A stretch of DNA of 10,153 nt from CAZGTQ01 sp964528575. GTDB lineage: Bacteria; Planctomycetota; UBA1135; GCA-002686595. Below, piece by piece: positions 1 through 6,569 of this stretch. The DNA lies in NCBI GenBank assembly GCA_964528575.1, contig CAZGTQ010000300.1, forward strand, positions 1 through 10,153, written 5' to 3'. Below the pieces are notes generated by a model. The model saw only the letters and a list, made by a program, of their open reading frames with translations, was not told where the DNA came from and searched no databases. Numbering within the stretch: position 1 is the stretch's first letter; each line of letters starts with the position of its first letter. The position numbers and the translations under genes were made by a program.

Positions 1-629
1 GCTCGATCCTCGTCGTGGGTGGAGTCCAGACGCAGAGCGGGCCGCTCGACGACTCGTGCTTCGGAACGACCCAAGCCGAGCGCTACGAGACCGTCGAGGT
101 GTTCGGGAACCCCGGCGCCGGGTGGAATCTGATGGGCGCCGCCACGGCGGAGCGCTGGTATCACTCGGTCGCGGGCTTGCTGCCGGACGGGCGAGTCTTC
201 TCCGCCGGAGGTCGCGAGCTTCCCCTGCCCGACCTGCACACGGTCGAGGTGTTCTCGCCGCCGTACTTCTTCCAGGGAACGCGGCCGGAGATCGTCGCGA
301 GCACGCTCAACGACCCGGTGACGCAGCCGTACTTCTACGATCAGCCATCGATCGGCTTCGAAGTCGCGCTGGATGCCGCCGCCGGGGTGGACCGAGTCGC
401 ACTCATCCGCCACGGATCGAGCACGCACGCATTCGATCCGGACCAGCGTTACGTGGAGCTTGCCTTCGAGGAGCCGCCCATGTTCGATCCGGTGTCCGGC
501 ACGTGGTCGATCTCTGTCGTGCCGCCGACGAACGAGTACTTCGCTCCAGAGGGTTACTACTTGTTGACCGTCACTGACACGAACCAGCGACCCAGCGCGG
601 GGGAGTGGATCCGACTGGAGAGGCCGTAG
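1..629 (+). CDS. Galactose oxidase/glyoxal oxidase-like copper radical oxidase, C-terminal part (5' end outside window)
   Basis: The reading frame is open to the left edge (first full codon at 3-5), so the N-terminal part is missing. A GTG at 15 is internal to a kelch strand (SILVVGG) and is not a believable start. What remains is the end of the kelch propeller (RWYHSVAGLLPDGRVFSAGG) and a galactose-oxidase-like C-terminal (DUF1929) domain starting at VEVFSPPYFF and ending in GYYLLTVTD...WIRL. In galactose oxidase the copper is held by two Tyr and two His. The Tyr-His pair (codons 159-164, WYHS) and the distal His (codon 426-428, STHAFD) are present. The Tyr that crosslinks to Cys would lie off the edge. 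Family members oxidise alcohols or aldehydes to give H2O2; the substrate here is unknown. The next gene starts 2 bases after the stop, suggesting an operon. A non-enzymatic kelch protein is possible, but the conserved ligands argue against it. Confidence 0.85.
   Translation, partial: SILVVGGVQTQSGPLDDSCFGTTQAERYETVEVFGNPGAGWNLMGAATAERWYHSVAGLLPDGRVFSAGGRELPLPDLHTVEVFSPPYFFQGTRPEIVASTLNDPVTQPYFYDQPSIGFEVALDAAAGVDRVALIRHGSSTHAFDPDQRYVELAFEEPPMFDPVSGTWSISVVPPTNEYFAPEGYYLLTVTDTNQRPSAGEWIRLERP
617..623 (+). promoter_or_regulatory. Shine-Dalgarno site deciding the ATG at 632
   Basis: GGAGAGG lies 8 bases upstream of the ATG at 632, inside the last codons of the upstream oxidase gene. It favours ATG 632 over the in-frame GTG at 605. 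The GTG would add nine residues ahead of a good signal peptide and has no comparable site. The arrangement suggests translational coupling between the two genes. Confidence 0.7.
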
Positions 630-631
630 CC

Positions 632-3211
632 ATGTGGATGACTCTCTTCGAAGCGGTTCTCGGTCTCGCGCTCGCCGCCGCCATCTCGCTGGCGCCTCCC
701 TCCGACGCCGCGTTCGCGCTCGCACGATCTACACAGGACGAGCCTACCGCCTATCCGAACGGCCCTGTCCCCGGCCCGGCTTCGTCGGCGGGCTTCGTCG
801 AGAACCGCGGCCAGTGGAGCACGACGGCGCGTTTCGTTGGACGGTGGGGGCCGACGTTCGCGCGAATCGAGCCCGCGGCGATCGTGCTGCAGATGCACGA
901 CGCGCACGACCGACGCCGCGGGGTCGTCGTGCGGATCGAGTTCGACGGGGCGCGCGCCGATTCGCCGCCCCGAGGCGAGCACCGTCGACCCGGAGCCTTC
1001 AACTACTTGCTCGGCAACGACCCGGAGCGGTGGTGCATCGGCGTCCCGAGCTACGACCGGGTCGTCTACCGCGATCTGTACGACGGTGTCGATCTGCGCC
1101 TTCGCAGCGAGCACGCGCACTTGAAGTACGACCTGCTGCTCGATCCCGGGACGCGACTGGACCTGGTTCGCTTCCGCTGCGAAGGTGTCGAGGAGCTCTC
1201 GATCGACTCGGACGGGTCTCTGGTCCTCGAGACGGCGTTGGGGCCCATTCGTCAGCCCGTGCCGATCACGTGGCAAGTGCAGCCATCCGGCGAGCGACGT
1301 TCGGTCGAATGTCGCTACCGGCTCCTCGACGACGGACTGTTCGGGTTCGAGGCTCCAACGTGGGACGTGAGGTTGCCGCTCGTCATCGATCCGGGGCTCG
1401 TCTGGTCCACGTACGTGGGCGCATCGCTCAACGACCGTGCGACCGAGGTCGCGGTCGGACCCGGGGGAAACGTGACGGTCGCCGGGCACACCAACTCCGT
1501 CGGCTTTCCGACGACGCCCGGCGCGTTCGGGACGGTGCACAGCGGCGGCCTCCCGCCCTTCTACGCGCCCGACGTCTTCATCACGCAGCTCCATGCTGAC
1601 GGGTCGACTGCCGTCTTCTCGACGTTCCTCGGCGGGGCGAGCAGTGACCGCCCGAAGGGGCTGCACGTCGCGGGCGACGGGACGATCACTGTGGCGGGCA
1701 ACTCGGGCTCCGACGACTTTCCGGTCACGGGCGGGGCGTACGACATGACGCAGGCCTTTGGTGGAAAGATGTTCATCGCGCGGTTGGATCCGACCGGCAG
1801 CGCGCTCGTCTTCTCGACGTTGCTCGGCGCGGGTGACGCGACGGCGGAAGGTCTGACCGCCATGCACGTCGACGACGCCGGAATCGTCACGGTGACCGGC
1901 GGGGTCACCTCACCGGGTTTCCCCACGACTCCGGGAGCGTTCAAACCGACGTTCGCGGGGGCAGGCGATTGGGATGCTTTCATCTCGCGCCTGAGCGCGG
2001 ACGGCTCTTCATTGCTCTACTCGACGTTCTTCGGCGGGAGCTCCTTTGAGACCGCCTTCGCAGTGCACGCCGATTCCCTCGGAGTCGTGACGTTCGCGGG
2101 CGCGACGAGCTCTGCAGACTTCCCGCTGACTCCTGGCGCATTCGACACCGCCGGAAGCTCGCGTTTCGTGGCTCGACTGGACACGGTGGCGAGTCGCCTC
2201 GTCTTCTCGACGTATTTCGGTGGCCAGGCGGGCACCGGGGCCGAGGAGATCATCGATCTGCACGTCGACGAGTCGGGCGCCACGACGGTTGCGGGCTACA
2301 CGATGCGGCCGGGCTTCCCGGTCACCGCCGGTGCGTACGACACCAACGGCGCTGGCTCGACCGACGGCTTCGTGAGCCGCCTCGACCCGACGGGGAGCAC
2401 GCTGTTGTTCTCCACGCTGCTGGGACTGGGCGGGAGCGACTATCTGCGCGCGCTACACGTCGACAGCGCGGGCGTGTCGACGGTCTTCGGAGCGACGACA
2501 TCGGCCGCGTTTCCGACGACGCCGGGGGCGTACCAGACGACGAAAGCGGGTCCGATCGGTGGGCCGGGGACGGACGGCTTCATCTCGCGCCTGAGCGCGG
2601 ACGGCTCGACGTTGCTCTACTCGACGTTCCTGGGGGGCTCGGACGACGACGCGGACGACGTTCAGGCCGGCGAGCGACTGGGCCTCGCCGTCGGCCCGTT
2701 CGGCGACGCTTACGTGGCCGCATCGACCGATTCGACCGACTTTCCCACGACGCCGGGCGCATGGCAGGAGACGGACAGCCCGTTCCACGACGGATTCGTC
2801 GCGTGCCTGGACATGCTCCCGGCGGGAGTCGCGAAGTACGGCACGTCGACGCCCGCTTGCGCCGGCCCGATCGCGATCGGCGTGACGAAGATGCCACGGG
2901 CGGGCGAGCCGAGCTTCGGCTTGACGTCGACGAACGGGCCCGCCTCGGCGCCCGGGATCCTGCTCGTGGGCGTCGGCCAGGACGCCGGCGGGACCGATGT
3001 GCTCGGCGCGAGCGTCCATCTGACGCCGGCCGCGCCGTTCGCGGCGTACGTCGCGAGCTCGAACACCCTGGGCCACGCGACCTCGACGCACGCGATCCCG
3101 CCGGGAGCCACGGGTGCGCAGGTCTTCGCCCAGTTCCTCTGGCTCGACCCCTCGGGCTGCGGCCCGCTGCTCTCGGCGAGCAACGCGCTCGCGCTGACCG
3201 TGCAACCGTGA
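632..3211 (+). CDS. Secreted SBBP-repeat seven-bladed beta-propeller protein with C-terminal beta-sandwich module
   Basis: Predicted 859-residue exported protein. Residues 1-31 form a signal peptide (MWMTLFEAVLGLALAAAISLA..., cleavage near the AFALA stretch). Residues about 55-255 match the N-terminal domain usual in SBBP proteins (FVENRGQW; NYLLGNDP; GVDLRLR; LKYDLLLDPG; LVIDPG). Seven SBBP repeats of about 65 residues follow. Each starts with a (W/F/Y)STxxG motif (near residues 259, 330, 395, 464, 526, 594, 664) and contains an FPxTxGA(F/Y/W) motif, which fits a seven-bladed propeller. From about residue 735 to the end comes a beta-rich module with two cysteines (PACAGP, SGCGPL) that could form a disulphide; I associate it with planctomycetal exported proteins. 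Function is unknown; a surface-exposed binding or structural role is inferred. It directly follows the oxidase gene and probably shares its transcript. The family is firmly recognised; the role is not. Confidence 0.9.
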   Translation: MWMTLFEAVLGLALAAAISLAPPSDAAFALARSTQDEPTAYPNGPVPGPASSAGFVENRGQWSTTARFVGRWGPTFARIEPAAIVLQMHDAHDRRRGVVVRIEFDGARADSPPRGEHRRPGAFNYLLGNDPERWCIGVPSYDRVVYRDLYDGVDLRLRSEHAHLKYDLLLDPGTRLDLVRFRCEGVEELSIDSDGSLVLETALGPIRQPVPITWQVQPSGERRSVECRYRLLDDGLFGFEAPTWDVRLPLVIDPGLVWSTYVGASLNDRATEVAVGPGGNVTVAGHTNSVGFPTTPGAFGTVHSGGLPPFYAPDVFITQLHADGSTAVFSTFLGGASSDRPKGLHVAGDGTITVAGNSGSDDFPVTGGAYDMTQAFGGKMFIARLDPTGSALVFSTLLGAGDATAEGLTAMHVDDAGIVTVTGGVTSPGFPTTPGAFKPTFAGAGDWDAFISRLSADGSSLLYSTFFGGSSFETAFAVHADSLGVVTFAGATSSADFPLTPGAFDTAGSSRFVARLDTVASRLVFSTYFGGQAGTGAEEIIDLHVDESGATTVAGYTMRPGFPVTAGAYDTNGAGSTDGFVSRLDPTGSTLLFSTLLGLGGSDYLRALHVDSAGVSTVFGATTSAAFPTTPGAYQTTKAGPIGGPGTDGFISRLSADGSTLLYSTFLGGSDDDADDVQAGERLGLAVGPFGDAYVAASTDSTDFPTTPGAWQETDSPFHDGFVACLDMLPAGVAKYGTSTPACAGPIAIGVTKMPRAGEPSFGLTSTNGPASAPGILLVGVGQDAGGTDVLGASVHLTPAAPFAAYVASSNTLGHATSTHAIPPGATGAQVFAQFLWLDPSGCGPLLSASNALALTVQP
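1979..2607 (+). repeat. 29-base exact direct repeat pair within the propeller gene (1979-2007 and 2579-2607)
   Basis: The 29 bases at 1979-2007 recur exactly at 2579-2607, a 600-base offset. After a four-base block with three mismatches, a further 18 bases match (2012-2029 and 2612-2629). Both copies encode FISRLSADGS followed by LLYSTF, joining repeats 3/4 and 6/7. Other copies of the same protein motif in this gene are much more diverged in DNA, so this pair is either a recent internal duplication or a gene-conversion tract. It lies entirely within coding sequence. Confidence 0.9.
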
Positions 3212-3483
3212 GCACACGGGCGCTTCCACCCAGCACGACGGCGGCCGCCGCGTCTGCAATCTCACGTCGAGCTCGTAGCCGCCGGCGAGCCGCGGTCGTG
3301 GGCGAGGGGCGGCCCCACGCGCGCGCAATGGCGGTGCATCGAGGATCGGCGTGGCGACGGGCGCTGAGCCGGACCAGTTCTTGGACGGCACGACGGCGAG
3401 ATGGCGCTCTCCTGCCGTTCCATCGACCATCCGCCGTGCCGGAGGCCTGGTCAGGCTCGTGCGCTCGCCGCAAGTAACTCTCG
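3212..3483. other. Convergent intergenic region, no gene recognised
   Basis: This 272-base gap separates the ends of the convergent propeller and flippase genes. Open frames cross it on both strands, but none has a recognisable family, a good start with a ribosome site, or a length beyond chance for this base composition. There are short inverted repeats: CGTGGG at 3297-3302 pairs with CCCACG at 3314-3319, and a CGGCAC near 3387 could pair with GTGCCG near 3437. None is followed by a T-tract in either direction, so no canonical terminator is evident. It could hold terminators of a non-canonical type, a small RNA, or a decayed gene. Confidence 0.5.
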
Positions 3484-4557
3484 CTACTCGGCCGGGACGA
3501 GCGCCTCCTCTTCCTCGAGCGATTCTTCGCGCAGGGCGCCGAAGCGCTTGCGGAAGATCGCGAGCGCGACCATGCCGACCGCGACGCCGAACCAGAGCGT
3601 GCAGAGGCGCGTCAAGAGCACCGCTGCGCCGGCGGCGGGGCGTGTGGCGCTGCGGAGCGCTTCGTCGAGCGCGGCGCCCGACAGGTGCGCGAGGCCGAGC
3701 GTCGCCGGGTCCATGCCCTGCTGGTATTGCCGTCGGAGCAGCGAGCCGAGCAGGCCTTCCGTCGGGCCGATGCCGCCCGGGAACAGGATCAGGACCGCGC
3801 CCGCGACGGCGCTGAACGAGTAGGCGAAGACCGCGAACAGGAACGAGACGTCGGCGTCGACGAGCGCGTCCGCGATCAGCCAGAAGCCGACGCACTCGCA
3901 GCCCCACGAGACGGCCGACAGCAGCGTCGGCAGCACGATCTCGCGCGGCGAGAGCAGGATGCGCGTGCTCTCGAAGGAGCCCTTCACCTTCGGCGCGAGA
4001 CGCGAGACGACCGGCGTGCGCGAGACGACCGCGTGCACGAACGTCGAGAAACGGTGCGAGCCGGCGAGCGCAATGCCCAGGCCGCACAGGCCGAGGACCA
4101 GCCAGAAGACGCCCTGGTACTGCGGATGGCTCGCGAGGCCGCCGACGGCGACGAGGATGAGATAGCCGAGCAGATCGGTGACGCGCTCGGCGACGACGAT
4201 CGGCGCGCTCTGGTGGATGCGCACGCCGTTGATCTGCTTGATCAGCCAGCTCTTGATCAGCTCGCCCATCTTCCCGGGCGTGATCCCCATCGAGAAGCCC
4301 GCCATGTAGACGAGGAACGAGGTCCCCCGCGCGAGCTCGATGCCGAGCAGCTTGCGGTAGCGCTCCCACTTGATGAAACGGATCAGGTAGTTCGTGAAGG
4401 AGAGCCCGCACGCGATCGGCAGGAGCACGAGCGGCAGGTCCGCGAGCGCGTCCTGGAAATCGTCGAGCCCGACCCACAGCGAGATGCCCACGTACACGAG
4501 CACGCCGAACACGACGCCGCCGAGCACGCGACGCGCGATGGGGGGGGAGCTGGGCAC
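3484..4557 (-). CDS. LPG-synthase-TM/YbhN-family integral membrane protein (putative lipid flippase)
   Basis: A 357-residue polytopic membrane protein of the lysylphosphatidylglycerol synthase transmembrane-region family (UPF0104/YbhN-like). Family hallmarks in order: RFIKWERYRKLL (about 60-71), GITPGKMGELIKSWLI (91-106), ERVTDLLG (124-131), LFPGGIGPTEG (258-268) and a last helix with RLCTLWFGVAVG (317-328). I count about eight hydrophobic segments, with an acidic tail (REESLEEEEALVPAE). No aminoacyl-transferase domain is attached, so it is a stand-alone membrane unit. Relatives move or bind lipids (aminoacyl-phosphatidylglycerol, glycolipids, polyprenyl-linked sugars); the substrate here cannot be told. 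The start is uncertain: GTG 4557 has no clear ribosome site and places an eight-C run in codons 4-6, whereas GTG 4527 would put that run upstream of the gene. It is divergent from the gene at 4622 with about 65 bases between. Confidence 0.88.
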   Translation of the reverse strand: MPSSPPIARRVLGGVVFGVLVYVGISLWVGLDDFQDALADLPLVLLPIACGLSFTNYLIRFIKWERYRKLLGIELARGTSFLVYMAGFSMGITPGKMGELIKSWLIKQINGVRIHQSAPIVVAERVTDLLGYLILVAVGGLASHPQYQGVFWLVLGLCGLGIALAGSHRFSTFVHAVVSRTPVVSRLAPKVKGSFESTRILLSPREIVLPTLLSAVSWGCECVGFWLIADALVDADVSFLFAVFAYSFSAVAGAVLILFPGGIGPTEGLLGSLLRRQYQQGMDPATLGLAHLSGAALDEALRSATRPAAGAAVLLTRLCTLWFGVAVGMVALAIFRKRFGALREESLEEEEALVPAE

Positions 4558-4604
4558 GGGCTACGCCGACCGGGATGGGGGACCGTCGAACATCGGGGGC
4601 AACA

Positions 4605-4613
4605 TGCTATTCT
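4605..4613 (+). promoter_or_regulatory. Possible extended -10 promoter element, leaderless start at 4622
   Basis: TGCTATTCT at 4605-4613 resembles an extended -10 box (TGn followed by TATTCT, four of six matches to TATAAT), and is AT-rich in an otherwise very GC-rich stretch. Transcription would begin about 7-9 bases downstream, at or next to the ATG at 4622, giving a leaderless mRNA. This agrees with the absence of a Shine-Dalgarno site before that ATG. No good -35 hexamer is visible about 17 bases upstream. Transcription would cover the coiled-coil gene and asnS. Confidence 0.4.
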
Positions 4614-4621
4614 CGGCCGCC

Positions 4622-5260
4622 ATGCCGCTCCAGGACCCGATCTGGCCCGCCCTCGTGCTCATCGTGCTCGCCGGCGCGGCCATCGCGCTGCTCGCGGCGT
4701 CTGTCCTCGCCCTGCGCTCGCTCGCGCAACGCGCGCGCGAGCTCGAGAGCGAGAGCCGGCGCACGCGGCAGGATCTCGCCACCGTCGGCGAGCGGCTCGA
4801 CGCGTCGCTCGGAGCCGCGTCCGCCGCCGCGTCCGCGGCCTCGCGGGAGGCGATCGAGGCCGCCGCGAGCCGCGCGCCCGCGCCGCCGACGATCGAGCGC
4901 GCGGAGATCGACCTCAGCCGCACCGAGCGGCTGCTCGGCGAGATCCGCGACCGGCTGGGCGAGCTCGACGCGCGGCTGGCCGCGTTCGCCGAGGAGGCCG
5001 TGCGGACGCGCGAGGTCACGCTCGTGCCGCCCGCGCCGGCGTGTCTGGGGGAGCGCGTGACCAATCGCCTGCTCGCGCTCGGCTACGAGCGCGTCCAGAT
5101 CGTGACCGACAGCGACGTGCTCGACGGCATCGGCCCCGGCGACGGAGAAGTGCTCGTCGAAGTCCACCGCCAGGGCGTGCTGCACAAGGGCAGCGTGCGC
5201 GTGCGCGACGGCTCGGTCGCCGACGTCGACGTCCACCCGACCTACTCGATCTTTCCGTGA
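4622..5260 (+). CDS. Membrane-anchored coiled-coil protein of unknown function, coupled to asnS
   Basis: 212 residues, family not recognised. Residues about 8-30 form one transmembrane helix (PALVLIVLAGAAIALLAASVLAL). Charged heptad-like helix follows (about 33-62, RARELESESRRTRQDLATVGERL), then an Ala/Pro-rich linker (about 62-90) and a second helical segment (about 91-130, RLLGEIRDRLGELDARLAAF). A compact C-terminal domain (about 143-212) contains GYERVQIVTDSDVLDG, EVLVEVHRQGVLHKGSVRVRDGSV and ends in HPTYSIFP. This layout resembles single-pass scaffold proteins with a cytoplasmic coiled coil, but no function can be given. ATG 4622 fits the promoter at 4605-4613; ATG 4604, six codons earlier, has a weak GGGGG upstream and is the alternative. 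Its TGA overlaps the GTG of asnS (GTGA at 5257-5260), so the two proteins are probably made in coupled fashion. Confidence 0.75.
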   Translation: MPLQDPIWPALVLIVLAGAAIALLAASVLALRSLAQRARELESESRRTRQDLATVGERLDASLGAASAAASAASREAIEAAASRAPAPPTIERAEIDLSRTERLLGEIRDRLGELDARLAAFAEEAVRTREVTLVPPAPACLGERVTNRLLALGYERVQIVTDSDVLDGIGPGDGEVLVEVHRQGVLHKGSVRVRDGSVADVDVHPTYSIFP

Positions 5261-6549
5261 ACACGACCGTAGAACGACTCTCCGAGCACGTCGGCCAGAC
5301 GGTGACGCTGCGCGGCTGGCTCTACAACAAGAGCTCCAAGGGCAAGCTCCACTTCGCGCAGCTCCGCGACGGCACCGGCGTCTGCCAGTGCGTCCTGTTC
5401 AAGACGAGCGTGCCCGAGGAGCTCTTCGACGCGGTCGGCGGCGCGGGGCAGGAGAGCAGCCTCGAGCTGACGGGCGAGATCAAGGCGGACGAGCGCGCGC
5501 CCGGCGGCTACGAGATGTCCGTGTCGGACGGCCGCGTGCTCCAGCCGGTGCACGACTACCCGATCACGCCCAAGGAGCACGGCACCGACTTCCTGATGCA
5601 GCGGCGCCACCTGTGGCTGCGCTCGCGTCGGCCCTGGGCGGTGATGCGCATCCGCGACGCAGTGATCACCGGCCTGCGCACGTTCTTCGACGAGCGCGGC
5701 TTCGTCTGCGTCGACTCGCCGATCTTCACGCCCAACGCGTGCGAGGGGACCTCGACGCTGTTCGAGACGCAGTATTTCGACCGCACCGCGTACCTGACGC
5801 AATCCGGCCAGCTCTACGCCGAGGCGACCGCGATGGCGTTCGGCAAGGTCTACTGCTTCGGCCCGACGTTCCGCGCCGAGAAGTCGAAGACGCGCCGCCA
5901 CCTGACCGAGTTCTGGATGCTCGAGCCCGAGATGGCGTACGCGACCCTCGACGACGTGTGCCAGCTCGCCGAGGACATGCTCGTGTACGTCGTCGGCCAC
6001 GTGCTCGACAAGCGCCGGCCCGAGCTCGAGGCGCTCGAGCGCGACCTCTCCAAGCTCGAGGCGATCGTCCCGCCGTTCCCGCGCATCACGTACGACGAGG
6101 CGGCGGCGATCCTCGCGGACGACCCCGAGTCGACGTTCGAGTACGGCGCGGACTTCGGCGCGCCCGACGAGACGATCCTCTCGAAGCGCTACGACCGGCC
6201 GGTGATGGTCACGCACTATCCCGCGGCGGTGAAGGCGTTCTACATGAAGCGCGACCCCGCGCAGCCGGACAAGGCGCTGTGCGTCGACGTGCTCGGCTCC
6301 GAGGGCGTCGGCGAGCTGATCGGCGGGAGCCAGCGCGAGGACGACCTCGAGCTCTTGCTCGAGCGCATCCGCGAGCACGAGCTGCCGCAGGAGGCGTTCG
6401 ACTGGTACCTCGACCTGCGCCGCTACGGCAGCGTCCCGCACGGCGGCTTCGGCATCGGGCTGGAGCGCACCGTCGGCTGGATCGCCGGCGTCGAGCACGT
6501 GCGCGAATGCATCCCGTTCCCGCGCACGATCTACCGGATGGAGCCCTAG
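5257..6549 (+). CDS. asnS: Asparaginyl-tRNA synthetase
   Basis: 430-residue class IIb aminoacyl-tRNA synthetase that charges tRNA-Asn with asparagine in the cytoplasm. An N-terminal OB-fold anticodon-binding domain (about 15-95; VTLRGWLYNKSSKGKLHFAQLRDGTG) is followed by the catalytic core. Motif 1 lies around 133-160 (RDAVITGLRTFFDERGFVCVDSP), then TPNACEGTSTLFET. Motif 2 includes FRAEKS and RRHLTEFWMLEPEMAY (205-228). Motif 3 is GGFGIGLERTVGWI (397-409) with its arginine at about 404. The HLTEFWMLEPE motif and the NxCEG segment favour AsnRS over AspRS. Length matches the compact bacterial form. The start is the GTG at 5257, which overlaps the upstream stop codon by four bases and gives the expected short N-terminus. 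Its presence suggests the organism charges tRNA-Asn directly, although a transamidation route could coexist. Confidence 0.95.
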   Translation: MNTTVERLSEHVGQTVTLRGWLYNKSSKGKLHFAQLRDGTGVCQCVLFKTSVPEELFDAVGGAGQESSLELTGEIKADERAPGGYEMSVSDGRVLQPVHDYPITPKEHGTDFLMQRRHLWLRSRRPWAVMRIRDAVITGLRTFFDERGFVCVDSPIFTPNACEGTSTLFETQYFDRTAYLTQSGQLYAEATAMAFGKVYCFGPTFRAEKSKTRRHLTEFWMLEPEMAYATLDDVCQLAEDMLVYVVGHVLDKRRPELEALERDLSKLEAIVPPFPRITYDEAAAILADDPESTFEYGADFGAPDETILSKRYDRPVMVTHYPAAVKAFYMKRDPAQPDKALCVDVLGSEGVGELIGGSQREDDLELLLERIREHELPQEAFDWYLDLRRYGSVPHGGFGIGLERTVGWIAGVEHVRECIPFPRTIYRMEP

Positions 6550-6558
6550 GTCCTAGGG
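6544..6558. repeat. Perfect 15-base palindrome with two CTAG cores over the asnS stop codon
   Basis: CCCTAGG at 6544-6550, a central T at 6551, and CCTAGGG at 6552-6558 form an uninterrupted inverted repeat with 7-base arms. It contains the asnS stop codon (TAG, 6547-6549) and ends 11 bases before the GTG of the next gene. CTAG is generally rare in bacterial DNA, and I noticed only one other copy in the window (near 8586). A protein-binding operator for the downstream oxidoreductase gene is possible. A loop of one base is too small for a normal RNA hairpin without opening some pairs. Confidence 0.6.
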
Positions 6559-6569
6559 GCGGCGAAGCC

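Noticed and set aside
605..631. GTG at 605 as start of the propeller gene
   Set aside because: It would overlap the oxidase gene and place nine residues before a clean signal peptide; ATG 632 has a good ribosome site at 617-623.
557..1867. A 436-codon minus-strand frame opposite the propeller gene
   Set aside because: It covers the end of the oxidase gene and the start of the propeller gene antisense. No recognisable domain, and codon use fits the plus-strand genes.
1500..2765. Repeated FPTTPGA-coding tracts considered as a DNA repeat array or CRISPR
   Set aside because: Spacing of about 65 codons, continuous reading frame and protein-level repetition show they are SBBP propeller repeats, not a CRISPR array.
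2453..4477. A 674-codon open frame on the minus strand
   Set aside because: It overlaps the well-supported flippase in another frame and the propeller gene antisense. Its translation is Arg/Pro-rich with no family pattern, typical of shadows in GC-rich DNA.
5242..6498. A 418-codon minus-strand frame opposite asnS
   Set aside because: It is an antisense shadow of asnS, made of Arg/Ala/Val/Leu/Glu-rich sequence without domains.
3685..6549. A 954-codon open frame on the plus strand running through the flippase and coiled-coil regions into asnS
   Set aside because: Only the part from 5257 is real (asnS). The upstream part is low-complexity Arg/Asp/Glu/Ala translation antisense to the flippase and out of frame with the coiled-coil gene.
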